A stretch of DNA of 64,000 nucleotides. Origin: Bacilli bacterium (GTDB taxonomy: Bacteria; Bacillota_I; Bacilli_A; RFN20; CAG-288). The translations under genes and the position numbers were made by a program. The stretch covers positions 688,931 through 752,930 of the forward strand of contig JALCLG010000001.1 of NCBI GenBank assembly GCA_022647725.1, read 5' to 3'. Positions 17,804 through 25,985 of this stretch are shown one piece after another; within the stretch, counting starts at the first letter, position 1, and each line of letters opens with the position of its first letter. The notes beneath the pieces were generated by a model. That model was not told the DNA's origin and ran no database searches. It was given only the letters and a program-made list of their open reading frames with translations.

Positions 17804-18709
17804 ATGGATATTAAAGAAATGCTGGCCAAGATTCCGGATCTTTCCGGAAGACCGGCGGTTGCTCTGGAGACGACCGTCCTCACTCACGGCATGCCTTATC
17901 CGCAGAACGTCGAGTGTGCGTTGGCCTGTGAAGAAAAGATCCGGGCAGCCGGAGCAGAACCGTATACCATCGGCATCCTCAACGGTCAGATCCATGTCGG
18001 TCTGACGCATGAGGAGATTGAAGCCCTCGGTCAGAACCATACCGCCATCAAAGTCTCCCGCAAAGATATTCCCTATTGCCTTAACGAAGGCCTGACTGGC
18101 TCGACCACCGTGGCTGCCACCATGGTGATTGCCAATCTTGCCCACATCCGTGTCTTTGCTACCGGCGGCATCGGCGGTGTTCACCGCGGCTATAACGAAA
18201 CCATGGATGTCTCGGCCGATCTCAATGAATTCGCCCGGACGCCGGTGAACGTCGTCTGTGCCGGACCGAAAGCCATCCTCGATATTCCCAGAACCTTAGA
18301 GTATCTGGAAACCCAGGGTGTCTCCGTCATCGGCTATCAGACCGATAAGATGCCTCTCTTCTACACCAGAACCTCCGACTATAAGCTCGATATCTGGGCT
18401 AAATCCGCTGAGGATGTCGCGCAGATGATTGCCTTATCCGATCATTTAGGTCTGAAGCAGGGATCGCTGATCGTCAATCCGATTCCGGAAGAGTATTCCA
18501 TCGACTATGCCTGGATGAATGCCCGGATTGAGGAAGCCCTTCAGATGATGGCCAAGGACCACATCACCGGCAAACGGGTGACGCCTTACCTGCTCGACAA
18601 GCTGGTCGGCCTGACGGGCGGAAAGTCTCTGACTTCCAATATGGCTCTCATCCAGAACAATGCCGCCGTCGCCGGTCTGATTGCTAAGCAGCTGTCTTTG
18701 ATCAAGTAA
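17804..18709 (+). CDS. psuG: Pseudouridine-5'-phosphate glycosidase
   Basis: A 301-residue enzyme that reversibly splits pseudouridine 5'-phosphate into uracil and ribose 5-phosphate. Diagnostic segments are ALETTVLTHGMPYPQN, TIGILNGQIHVGL, TTVAATM, FATGGIGGVHRG and VCAGPKAILDI. AAGGAG precedes the start. The usual partner, pseudouridine kinase (psuK), is not next to it; the HAD phosphatase downstream might instead act on the pathway, but that is only inference. A terminator follows. Confidence 0.95.
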   Translation: MDIKEMLAKIPDLSGRPAVALETTVLTHGMPYPQNVECALACEEKIRAAGAEPYTIGILNGQIHVGLTHEEIEALGQNHTAIKVSRKDIPYCLNEGLTGSTTVAATMVIANLAHIRVFATGGIGGVHRGYNETMDVSADLNEFARTPVNVVCAGPKAILDIPRTLEYLETQGVSVIGYQTDKMPLFYTRTSDYKLDIWAKSAEDVAQMIALSDHLGLKQGSLIVNPIPEEYSIDYAWMNARIEEALQMMAKDHITGKRVTPYLLDKLVGLTGGKSLTSNMALIQNNAAVAGLIAKQLSLIK

Positions 18710-18715
18710 CTTAAT

Positions 18716-18748
18716 GGGGTCTTGCCTGAAGCAGGACCCCGTTTCTTT
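18716..18748 (+). terminator. Terminator after psuG
   Basis: GGGGTCTTGC and GCAGGACCCC pair around CTGAA, followed by GTTTCTTT. Confidence 0.8.
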
Positions 18749-18801
18749 ATTGTTGTCTTGTCTAACCCGCCGGGATAGCTTAGAATATCCCGCGAAGAAC
18801 C

Positions 18802-19446
18802 ATGACGCAAAGCATCTTCTTTGATCTCGACGGCACCCTCTGGGATGCCATCGTTCCCTTAACCGAAAGCTGGAACCAGGCCATGATCAAGGCCGGGAAG
18901 CCTTTTAGGTTCACGCTGGCGAAGACCAAGAGCTATATGGGACTGACCCCGGAAGAGACCGTGCCGTTAGCCTTCCCCGGGGTTCCGTTTGATGAAGGCC
19001 TTGTGTTATTCAAGACCGCCCTTCGTAGCGAGATCAGCTATCTTCGGGTTCACCCGGGAAAGCTTTATCCGGACGAAGCCCAGACGTTAGCGATCCTCAG
19101 CAGGAAGTATCCGCTCTATCTGGTCTCCAACTCAGACAAAGGCTACATTGAGAATTACCTCCGTGCCTGTCATATGGAATCTTACTTCCAAGGGCATGTC
19201 TGTGCCGGCGATACCGGCTATCCCAAGTGGAAGAACATCCAGTATCTTAAAGCCAAGGAGAAAATAGATGAGGTCATCTACCTGGGCGATACCCTCAAAG
19301 ATAAAGTGGAATCCGAGAAGGCCGGCGTCAGGTTCATTCATGCGGCCTATGGTTTCGGTGTCATCGAGGATGATAAGGTCGCCATCAGCAAACTGAGCGA
19401 CTTACCTGCCAAGGTTGGGGAAGTATTTGCTGCGGATATCAAGTAA
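18802..19446 (+). CDS. HAD-family hydrolase (phosphoglycolate-phosphatase-like)
   Basis: A 214-residue HAD hydrolase. The nucleophile motif FFDLDGTLWD is at residues 6-15, motif II LVSNSDKG is near residue 110, and YLGDTLKDKVESEKAG gives the metal-binding motif IV. The helical cap is of the C1 type seen in Gph/beta-phosphoglucomutase relatives. It stands alone between terminators downstream of psuG. The substrate is unknown; a nucleotide-sugar or pseudouridine-derived phosphate is conceivable from its position only. Confidence 0.8.
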   Translation: MTQSIFFDLDGTLWDAIVPLTESWNQAMIKAGKPFRFTLAKTKSYMGLTPEETVPLAFPGVPFDEGLVLFKTALRSEISYLRVHPGKLYPDEAQTLAILSRKYPLYLVSNSDKGYIENYLRACHMESYFQGHVCAGDTGYPKWKNIQYLKAKEKIDEVIYLGDTLKDKVESEKAGVRFIHAAYGFGVIEDDKVAISKLSDLPAKVGEVFAADIK

Positions 19447-19493
19447 CCATTCTTCACTCCTCCGAATAGATTGCCTTAAAACTTTATTCGAAG

Positions 19494-19518
19494 ACCGCTG
19501 GGAGACCGGCGGTTTTTG
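19494..19518 (+). terminator. Terminator after the HAD hydrolase gene
   Basis: ACCGC and GCGGT pair around TGGGAGACCG, followed by TTTTTG. The stem is short. Confidence 0.55.
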
Positions 19519-19635
19519 TTGGAGTTAGTCTCCTAAGCCGTCCTTTTTGTGTAAAATCATCGTAAAACCCTGATAGAAACATTTATTTCTTAGAATCAAG
19601 AGAGTAAAATAGAAAGCAATGAAAGGGGTTTCTTT

Positions 19636-21096
19636 ATGGATAACAAAGAATCTCAGTTGCCAGAAACCGCGGCTCTCGACAAGCCGTTTAAGCTGGATTA
19701 CAAACGAACAGCCATCATCGGCTTCGCCTTCTTCGGCATTCTGCTCTTATGGCAGGTCTATGATTCGTGGTGTCCGACGTTCTTGACGGAACTCTTCAAG
19801 GAGTCCTTAGGAGCCAGTGACGTCAAGGAAGTTCAGTATCTGGTCGGTGTCATGATGGCTCTCGATAATGTCGCCGCCTTGATTCTCTTACCGATCTTCG
19901 GCCATCTCTCCGATAAGACACACACCAAGATCGGCAAACGAATGCCTTATATTCTGATCGGCACCTTTGTCTGTGCCGTTGCCTTCCCCTTCATTCCGGT
20001 CTTCTTCCACTACCATCAGTTAGGCGGAACGATCGCCATGATGGCCATCGTCGTCACCTTCGCCATGATGTACCGCAATCCGGCCGTGTCCTTGATGCCG
20101 GATATCACACCAAAGCCTCTACGTTCCAAAGCCAACGGCATCATCAACATCATGGGTTACCTCGGCGGTGCCTGTGCAACGGTCTTAGGCATCATTCCTC
20201 TCTTCGTCCTCTCTTCCTATTTAGGCAAAGATTCCGATGGCAATTCCGTCAATTGGTTAGCCAAGGACGGCAATATCTGGATGATTGAAGGTCCGTTCCT
20301 GATTGCCTCCGTCTTGATGGTTCTTTCCGCCCTGGTCCTCTTCTTCCTCATTGATGAAAACAAGATTGAGAAGGAAGTCGCTCCGGAACTGGAGCGGGGT
20401 GAGAAAGTCGCTGCTGTTGCGACTCCGATTGATGACGACAAGCCGATGACGAAAGCCAATAAGACGATGCTGATCCTGATCCTCATTGCCGAATTCTTCT
20501 GGTTCATGGCGGATAACGGCATCGGTACCTTCATGGGCAACTACACTCTCTATTACCTCCATTGCAAGACCAGTTCCAACATGATCAATACGATTGTCGG
20601 CGGTGTCGGCAGCGTCATCGGCTTTGCCGTCGGCGGACTGATTGCCGGAAAGATCGGCCGGAAATGGACGATTGTGATCGGCTTAGGGCTGGATCTTCTG
20701 ATGATGGTCCTCTGGATGATCTTGGGATTTGCTATCCCGGTGGCCGTTCCTTCCGGAACGGATTACAACACCTTCCCGTTCTACCTGTACATCGTCTTCG
20801 GACTCAAAGGCTTCGGAATGTCGCTGGTCCACATCAACTCCTTCCCGATGGTGGTCGAACTCTGCTCCTTCAAGAAGATCGGCAAGTTCACCGGTTACTA
20901 CTATGCTTCCAGTATGGCTGCTCAGTCCATCACGCCGTGCCTCTTGGGTCTCTTGCTCTTAGCGCCGGGTCTTGACTTCAATTTCCTGCCGATTTACGCT
21001 CTTTGCTGCATTGCCGTATCCTTGACTGTCTTCCTCTTTGTCAAGAATGTCAAAGTGGATCCCAAGACAGCGCTGATTGCCGGCGATGCCGATTAA
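19636..21096 (+). CDS. Major facilitator superfamily transporter
   Basis: A 486-residue transporter with about twelve membrane helices. The loop after helix 2 holds GHLSDKTHTKIGKRMPYILIG, the MFS signature (G-x-x-SD-x-x-x-x-x-GKR-x-P) in the form seen in the GPH/SLC45-like sugar carriers. The central cytosolic loop (about residues 240-275) is charged. It ends four bases before a glycerophosphodiester phosphodiesterase gene, so the substrate could be a glycerophosphodiester or a sugar; the family match favours a sugar or glycoside. AAAGGGG precedes the start. Confidence 0.85.
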   Translation: MDNKESQLPETAALDKPFKLDYKRTAIIGFAFFGILLLWQVYDSWCPTFLTELFKESLGASDVKEVQYLVGVMMALDNVAALILLPIFGHLSDKTHTKIGKRMPYILIGTFVCAVAFPFIPVFFHYHQLGGTIAMMAIVVTFAMMYRNPAVSLMPDITPKPLRSKANGIINIMGYLGGACATVLGIIPLFVLSSYLGKDSDGNSVNWLAKDGNIWMIEGPFLIASVLMVLSALVLFFLIDENKIEKEVAPELERGEKVAAVATPIDDDKPMTKANKTMLILILIAEFFWFMADNGIGTFMGNYTLYYLHCKTSSNMINTIVGGVGSVIGFAVGGLIAGKIGRKWTIVIGLGLDLLMMVLWMILGFAIPVAVPSGTDYNTFPFYLYIVFGLKGFGMSLVHINSFPMVVELCSFKKIGKFTGYYYASSMAAQSITPCLLGLLLLAPGLDFNFLPIYALCCIAVSLTVFLFVKNVKVDPKTALIAGDAD

Positions 21097-21100
21097 CATC

Positions 21101-21835
21101 ATGACTAAAAAACGCGTCATTGCTTCGTTAAATCCTCTCTTCTTTGCCGGGATTGCTCATCGGGGGCTTCATACCTCAGCCATCACGGAGAATGGTCTTG
21201 CGGCTTTTAAGAATGCCATTGAGAATCATTTCGCCTTTGAACTGGATGTCCATCTGACCACAGACCATAAGCTGATTGTCTGCCATGACTCCGAACTGAA
21301 GAGAACCACCGGAAAAGAAGGCATCATCGAGCATCTCTCCAGCGAGGAAATAAGAGCCAACTACCGTCTGCTGGATGGCGGGGTTGTCCCCACCTTCCAA
21401 GAAGTCCTGGAACTGGACAAGGAGCAGCTTCCTATCGTTGTGGAGCTTAAGGTCTATGAGAAGAATTACAAACCTTTAGCCAAGCAGCTGAAAGAAGAAC
21501 TGTCCGGGATCAAAGACAAGAAGAACATCATGCTGATCTCCTTTGATCCGCGAGCCTTGTTCCAGATGAAGCATACTGGCTTCATCCGCTGCCTTTTAGT
21601 CTCTACCGGCAAATACGAATGGATCTATTCTCTCCGTCACTTCTTCGACGGCGTGGATCTCGACTATAAGCTTTTTGAGAAGAAACGGATCCAGCGTTAC
21701 CATAAGCATGCTTTGGTCAATACCTGGACCATCGATTCCAAGGAGAAGTTTGATGCCGCCCTGCCCTACATCGATACGGCTACCTTCCAACTGATGGATA
21801 GCGACTATGTCCGTACGGCACTGATTCACCGTTAA
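21101..21835 (+). CDS. Glycerophosphodiester phosphodiesterase
   Basis: A 244-residue GDPD-family enzyme that hydrolyses glycerophosphodiesters to glycerol 3-phosphate and an alcohol. It has the paired metal and catalytic motifs IAHRG near residue 18, FELDVHLTTD (E-x-D) and VCHD, then VVELKVY and the C-terminal VNTWTIDS. There is no signal peptide, so it is cytosolic. The start at 21101 fits the family N-terminus; an in-frame ATG at 21086 lies within the MFS gene. The four-base gap shows translational coupling with the MFS carrier. Confidence 0.88.
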   Translation: MTKKRVIASLNPLFFAGIAHRGLHTSAITENGLAAFKNAIENHFAFELDVHLTTDHKLIVCHDSELKRTTGKEGIIEHLSSEEIRANYRLLDGGVVPTFQEVLELDKEQLPIVVELKVYEKNYKPLAKQLKEELSGIKDKKNIMLISFDPRALFQMKHTGFIRCLLVSTGKYEWIYSLRHFFDGVDLDYKLFEKKRIQRYHKHALVNTWTIDSKEKFDAALPYIDTATFQLMDSDYVRTALIHR

Positions 21836-21838
21836 CTC

Positions 21839-21873
21839 AAAAAAGCCCGAACACATCGACGTTCGGGCTTTTT
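21839..21873. terminator. Bidirectional terminator between GDPD and ung
   Basis: AAAAAAGCCCGAAC and GTTCGGGCTTTTT pair around an eight-base loop. It serves both convergent genes. Confidence 0.9.
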
Positions 21874-21885
21874 GAATGGTCGTGA

Positions 21886-22602
21886 TCAGTCCGTGATCTT
21901 CCAGTCAATGGGATCGATCTTATTGGCCAGCAGGAACTTGTTGGCTCTCTTGAAGCAATCGGAGCAGAAGAATCCGCGGGTAGCTGACATCGGCGACGGA
22001 TGAGCGGTCTTGATAAGACAGGCCTTCTTGCTCTTGATCATCGAGGCTTTGTCCTGAGCATACTTGCCCCAGAGAAGATAGACCATCGGCTTATCCAGGG
22101 AATCAATCAGGGAGATGACGTCATCGGTGAAAGTCGTCCAGCCCAGTTTGCTATGGGAGTTCGGATTTCCGGCCTGCACCGTCAGGGAAGCGTTCAGCAA
22201 AAGGACGCCCTGCTTGGCCCAGCCTTCCAAGGATCCGGTCTTGGGAACCGGATAGCCGAACTCATAAAAGAGCTCTTTGTAAATGTTCTGCAGGGACGGC
22301 GGCAGGGAGACCCCCTGACCGACCGAGAAAGCCAGTCCGTTGGCCTGACCGGGATTGAAATAGGGATCCTGGCCGATGATGACCGCCTTGATCTGATTCA
22401 GTCCGGTCAGCTTAAAAGCGTTGAAGACTTCCTGATACGGAGGATAGACGGTCTCTTTGAGATAGCAGTCGGAGATGGTATCAATCAGCTTCTGAAAATA
22501 CTCTTTGCCCTTCTCGGCTTCTAAAACCTTATCCCAGTCCCCTGGGAAGGTCGATAAACTGGCAGTGATTTCTTCTTTGGTCATGATGTGATTATTTGAC
22601 AT
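21886..22602 (-). CDS. ung: Uracil-DNA glycosylase
   Basis: A 238-residue family-1 uracil-DNA glycosylase that removes uracil from DNA and starts base excision repair. Motif A is IIGQDPYFNPGQANGLAFS, in which the usual H after GQDPY is F. The Leu/His loop HPSPMSATRGFF is intact. Start 22602 overlaps the end of the upstream lipoprotein gene by 11 bases and has AAAGGG close by; ATG 22584 is the alternative. It is cotranscribed with that gene. The N-terminus is a few residues longer than typical. Confidence 0.93.
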   Translation of the reverse strand: MSNNHIMTKEEITASLSTFPGDWDKVLEAEKGKEYFQKLIDTISDCYLKETVYPPYQEVFNAFKLTGLNQIKAVIIGQDPYFNPGQANGLAFSVGQGVSLPPSLQNIYKELFYEFGYPVPKTGSLEGWAKQGVLLLNASLTVQAGNPNSHSKLGWTTFTDDVISLIDSLDKPMVYLLWGKYAQDKASMIKSKKACLIKTAHPSPMSATRGFFCSDCFKRANKFLLANKIDPIDWKITD

Positions 22603-23134
22603 ACCCTTTCTTCTTGCGGACATAATACTGGAAATAGCAGACGCCGCCGACACCGACTAAGACCAGGGTTGTGACAAGGTAAGGAACCCAGGTATTATTG
22701 GAATAATCCAGATTCCGGACAGTGACGGCAACTCCGTCACTGACAAATTCATTCTTGGTTGCAGCGTCGTTATAGACAGCATAGAAATATTCGGTCTCTG
22801 TTTCCTGGGAGGCTGTGAAGTAAGAGACTCCCGGATCGAGAACAGCATTGCTGGGACGGACAGGATCCGTCGTGAAATAATACTGTCCCTTCTCCAAAGC
22901 AGTTCCGTCAAAGGAGACCGTAATGCCATCCGAAACAAAGACAGACCCCGAAGCATACGAAGACTTGAAAAGATTGCTGGTCGTGACGACCAGGCGGTTC
23001 GTCTCTCCCTGAGCTACCGAAACCAAGGTATAGCCGCTATCGGCAACGGTCGATACGGTGGCCGTTTTGCAGCTCAGAAAAACTCCGGACAAGAGGGTCA
23101 AAGCGATGAAAGCAAACAGGTTATTTTTTCTCAC
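22592..23134 (-). CDS. Small predicted lipoprotein with C-terminal membrane helix
   Basis: A 180-residue protein of unknown family. It has an N-terminal hydrophobic segment ending in SGVFLSC, a likely lipobox, then a 110-residue beta-rich extracellular part (TLVSVAQGETNRLVV, VTVRNLDYSNN). A second hydrophobic helix (VPYLVTTLVLVGVGGVCYFQYYV) follows, with a KKK cytosolic end. The start is probably GTG at 23134, six bases after TATAAT (23141-23146), which would make the mRNA leaderless; the TTG at 23152 falls upstream of that -10 box. It overlaps ung. The role is unknown. Confidence 0.6.
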   Translation of the reverse strand: MRKNNLFAFIALTLLSGVFLSCKTATVSTVADSGYTLVSVAQGETNRLVVTTSNLFKSSYASGSVFVSDGITVSFDGTALEKGQYYFTTDPVRPSNAVLDPGVSYFTASQETETEYFYAVYNDAATKNEFVSDGVAVTVRNLDYSNNTWVPYLVTTLVLVGVGGVCYFQYYVRKKKGYVK

Positions 23135-23219
23135 GGAATTATTATAAACCAACCCTCGCGTTATTCCCTAGGAATTGCCATAGAAATGATATAATCATAG
23201 GAGAAAGAGAGACACGAAC

Positions 23220-24149
23220 ATGAGTCACAGTCTTGTCATCGATACCAGTGGATTGACCGAGGGGACAACCGTTGCCAATCAGGCCATCAAAGTCTTCATC
23301 AGCAAACACCGGGATATGGAGATCTATGCCGTCGGCCGGGGCAAAGAAATGCTCACCATCAATCAGGTGAAAGGCGTTCATATGGTGGATGCCGATCTGG
23401 ATTCGGCGTTGGATACTTCCAAGAAGGATAACAGCTATATTTTAGAGAAGGCTTGGGATGTCTTAAAGAAAGTAGACAGCCCGATTCTCATCACCTCGGC
23501 CTCGACAAAAGCCGTCAAGCAGGGAGCCGATGATCATTTTGAGAAGACCGGTCTTCCGATCTTCGTCACCCGCTTCCTTTCGGAGACGGCCAAGAAATTC
23601 ACTTTCCTGGCTGACTGCGGAATCCAGTCTCAGCTGGATCCGTCGGCTTATCAGATGGTGTTGGAGGAAGCCCGTTCTTTGATGCGGAAAGCCTATGGCG
23701 TGGATGAAGTCACCTATGGTCTTTTATCCGCTACCCCAGAGGTTGACAACCTTCCGGATCCATTACGGGATGTCTATGATTCTTTTGAAGGCGATAAAGC
23801 TGACTTCAAGGGCTTGGTTACCCCCGAGGAGCTTTTCAAGAACAAGGCCGATCTTCTCCTAAGCGATGGGCTGACATCCGAGATGCTGATCGCGGGTTAC
23901 CGTCTCTCCAATCAGTCGTTTGAAACCTATTATGAGAAGGGAATCGCCCGGGGCACCAAAGCCAAATGGGGAGCCCGACTCTCACAGGATACCTTCAACT
24001 GGGTCAACTCGTATTATGTCTCTGACCTGGTCTCCAACGGCCGTTTCCTGTTAGGCTATGATAAGCTGATTCTGAAGACGGAACCGGCCTCCATGGTCGG
24101 CAGTCTGATGGAAGTCCTTGAAGAGGCCAACCGGCTTCTGAAAGACTGA
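23220..24149 (+). CDS. Divergent PlsX-like phosphate acyltransferase family protein
   Basis: A 309-residue cytosolic protein. The order of segments follows PlsX: LVIDTSGLTEGTT at the N-terminus (where PlsX has DAMGGD), ITSASTKAVKQGAD, FTFLADCGIQSQLDPS (PlsX LLDLGANVDC), YGLLSATPE (GLLNIGEE), LLLSDGLTSEMLI (VVCDGFTGNVVL) and a C-terminal FLLGYDKLILKTEPAS (LLGLRGTVIKSHG). PlsX makes acyl-phosphate from acyl-ACP for phospholipid synthesis. Key N-terminal and GE positions differ, so this may be a paralogue with altered chemistry. AGGAGA and TATAAT lie upstream, and it is monocistronic. Confidence 0.6.
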   Translation: MSHSLVIDTSGLTEGTTVANQAIKVFISKHRDMEIYAVGRGKEMLTINQVKGVHMVDADLDSALDTSKKDNSYILEKAWDVLKKVDSPILITSASTKAVKQGADDHFEKTGLPIFVTRFLSETAKKFTFLADCGIQSQLDPSAYQMVLEEARSLMRKAYGVDEVTYGLLSATPEVDNLPDPLRDVYDSFEGDKADFKGLVTPEELFKNKADLLLSDGLTSEMLIAGYRLSNQSFETYYEKGIARGTKAKWGARLSQDTFNWVNSYYVSDLVSNGRFLLGYDKLILKTEPASMVGSLMEVLEEANRLLKD

Positions 24150-24176
24150 CGATTCTCCCTTAATCACGATAAAAGA

Positions 24177-24209
24177 AAAGCCCTTGGCATCGTCGCCAAG
24201 GGCTTTTTG
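24177..24209. terminator. Bidirectional terminator between PlsX-like gene and mglC
   Basis: AAAAGCCCTTGGC and GCCAAGGGCTTTTT pair around ATCGTC; the stem is perfect. Confidence 0.9.
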
Positions 24210-24225
24210 ATAGCGTGGAATCGGA

Positions 24226-25968
24226 TTACTTCTTCTGGAGGTACTTGAGAGAATCGAGCGCGACAGCAGCCATCAAGATGACGCCCTTGATGACGAACTG
24301 CCAATACGAGTTGACGTTGATGTAAGTGAGGCAAATAGTCATACCTTCGAAGATGAGGACACCTAAGATCGTACCGCTGATCTTACCGATACCGCCGAAG
24401 AAGGAGATGCCGCCGATGACGCAGGAAGCAATAGCATCCAGTTCGTAACCGTAACCGGTATTGGCAGCCGGGTTGGAATCCATGCCGTAGAAGAAGGTGC
24501 CAAAGCCGTAGAGGATACCAGCCATGACGAAGGCGAAGAACGTAACCTTGAAGTAAGAGATACCGGAGACGGAAGCGGCTTCAGGGTTGCCGCCGACAGC
24601 GTAGAGATCTTTACCGAATTTTGTCTTATTCCAGATGAACCAGACGACAGCATAGGCGATAGCGGCCCAGAAGAAGTATTTCGGGAAGGTTCCGATACGG
24701 CCGATGAAAACCTGCTGAACAGCCGAGTTGACAGAACCTGCTGCCGTACCTTGCGTTGCTGCCATCATGAAGCCATAAGTGATAAGCATCGTGGCCAACG
24801 TGGTGATGAACGGATGCATCTTGAATTTAGCGGAGAAGAAGCCAGCGACCGCTGACACAAAGGTGCAAAGGAAGACCGAGACAAAGAGAGCTAAGAAGAC
24901 ACGGCCGACAATCGGCATATTGGAGAAATCCCATTTATTGCCGAAAACGGCAACCGAGTTGACGCCATCGTGGAGGAAGATACCGGTTGCAACGGTGCCC
25001 ATACCGATCAAACGGCCAATGGACAAATCGGTGCCGCCCAGTAAGATCAAGCCAGCAACGCCGAGAGCGAAGAACATACGCAGCGACATATTCTCAAGCA
25101 GCTGGGCTAAGGAATCGGATGTGATCAAGAGGCCGTTGCCGGTTGCCGGAGAAATGATGGTGCAGATGAGGAAGAACAGGATTAAGACAATATACAGAGC
25201 GTTCGATATGAAGAAATCGTGAGTGTTGAACTTGTAGAGATACAGCTTGACCTTATGCTCCATCGTTTCCACGAAGGAGTTCTTGCCGCCTCGGATTTCA
25301 TTCAGCTTATTGAAGCGGGCGAGATAGGCAGCCTGGCAAGCATCCTTGCCGGCCTGCTTGATGTTGTTGTAATGTTCGACTTCATCCTTGTAGTCCGTGC
25401 GGTAAGCAACGTTCTCGGAAGCAAGTTCGCCTTTCTCATCCGCCTGAAGGATCTTCTGCTTATCCGGCGAAGCCTTCAGCTTTTCATCAAAAGACTTAGT
25501 GATTTCAGCAACTTTTTCATCATGAGACTTCTTCAGATCAGCCAACTTAGCTTCGTGACCAGGAAGGTTCGACTGATTGCAAGCTAAGGATTCCGCTTTC
25601 AGACTGGCTTCATAAGGTTTCGAGACTTCATTGACAAAGGCGATAGCCTTGTCCATGACCTCTTTTTCCTTCGGAGCATTCTTCTGAGCGGTTGCTTTGG
25701 CTTTGGCAAGGTCGGCCTGATCCTTTTCCAGGATGGCGGCACGGCTCTTGTCATCAATCATCTTATTATGCTTGACGTCGTAGATTTCCTCTTCCAGTTT
25801 GGCAATCATGAGCTTTCCGTCTTTGCGAAGGCCATAAAGTTCCTGTAAGCAATCCAGAATACGCTTATCGGAATAGACAGGGCTGTTCTCTTCTTCAACA
25901 GCGCGAAGAGCTTTATAGGCTTCCTCGCCCGAGAGCTTGATTTCAGCCTGACTTTGTGTTTCTGCCAT
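24226..25968 (-). CDS. mglC: Galactose/methyl-galactoside ABC permease with long N-terminal domain
   Basis: A 580-residue permease, against about 336 in E. coli MglC. The C-terminal 335 residues are the standard BPD_transp_2 permease with eight to ten helices, including GGTDLSIGRLIG, GYGYELDAIASCVIGGISFFGG and GKISGT. The first 240 residues are a hydrophilic, Lys/Glu/Ala-rich, helical and probably coiled-coil extension of a kind seen in some related Bacillota; its function is not known and could be regulatory. It is last in mglB-mglA-mglC, 17 bases after mglA, and forms the membrane channel for galactose import. Confidence 0.88.
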   Translation of the reverse strand: MAETQSQAEIKLSGEEAYKALRAVEEENSPVYSDKRILDCLQELYGLRKDGKLMIAKLEEEIYDVKHNKMIDDKSRAAILEKDQADLAKAKATAQKNAPKEKEVMDKAIAFVNEVSKPYEASLKAESLACNQSNLPGHEAKLADLKKSHDEKVAEITKSFDEKLKASPDKQKILQADEKGELASENVAYRTDYKDEVEHYNNIKQAGKDACQAAYLARFNKLNEIRGGKNSFVETMEHKVKLYLYKFNTHDFFISNALYIVLILFFLICTIISPATGNGLLITSDSLAQLLENMSLRMFFALGVAGLILLGGTDLSIGRLIGMGTVATGIFLHDGVNSVAVFGNKWDFSNMPIVGRVFLALFVSVFLCTFVSAVAGFFSAKFKMHPFITTLATMLITYGFMMAATQGTAAGSVNSAVQQVFIGRIGTFPKYFFWAAIAYAVVWFIWNKTKFGKDLYAVGGNPEAASVSGISYFKVTFFAFVMAGILYGFGTFFYGMDSNPAANTGYGYELDAIASCVIGGISFFGGIGKISGTILGVLIFEGMTICLTYINVNSYWQFVIKGVILMAAVALDSLKYLQKK

Positions 25969-25985
25969 GTGATTGTTCCCTCCAA

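Noticed and set aside
17798-18184. Minus-strand frame antisense to psuG
   Set aside because: Shadow of a confidently identified enzyme gene.
22592-23152. TTG start at 23152 for the small lipoprotein gene
   Set aside because: It lies upstream of the TATAAT box that would drive the gene; the GTG at 23134 fits the promoter and the signal peptide better.
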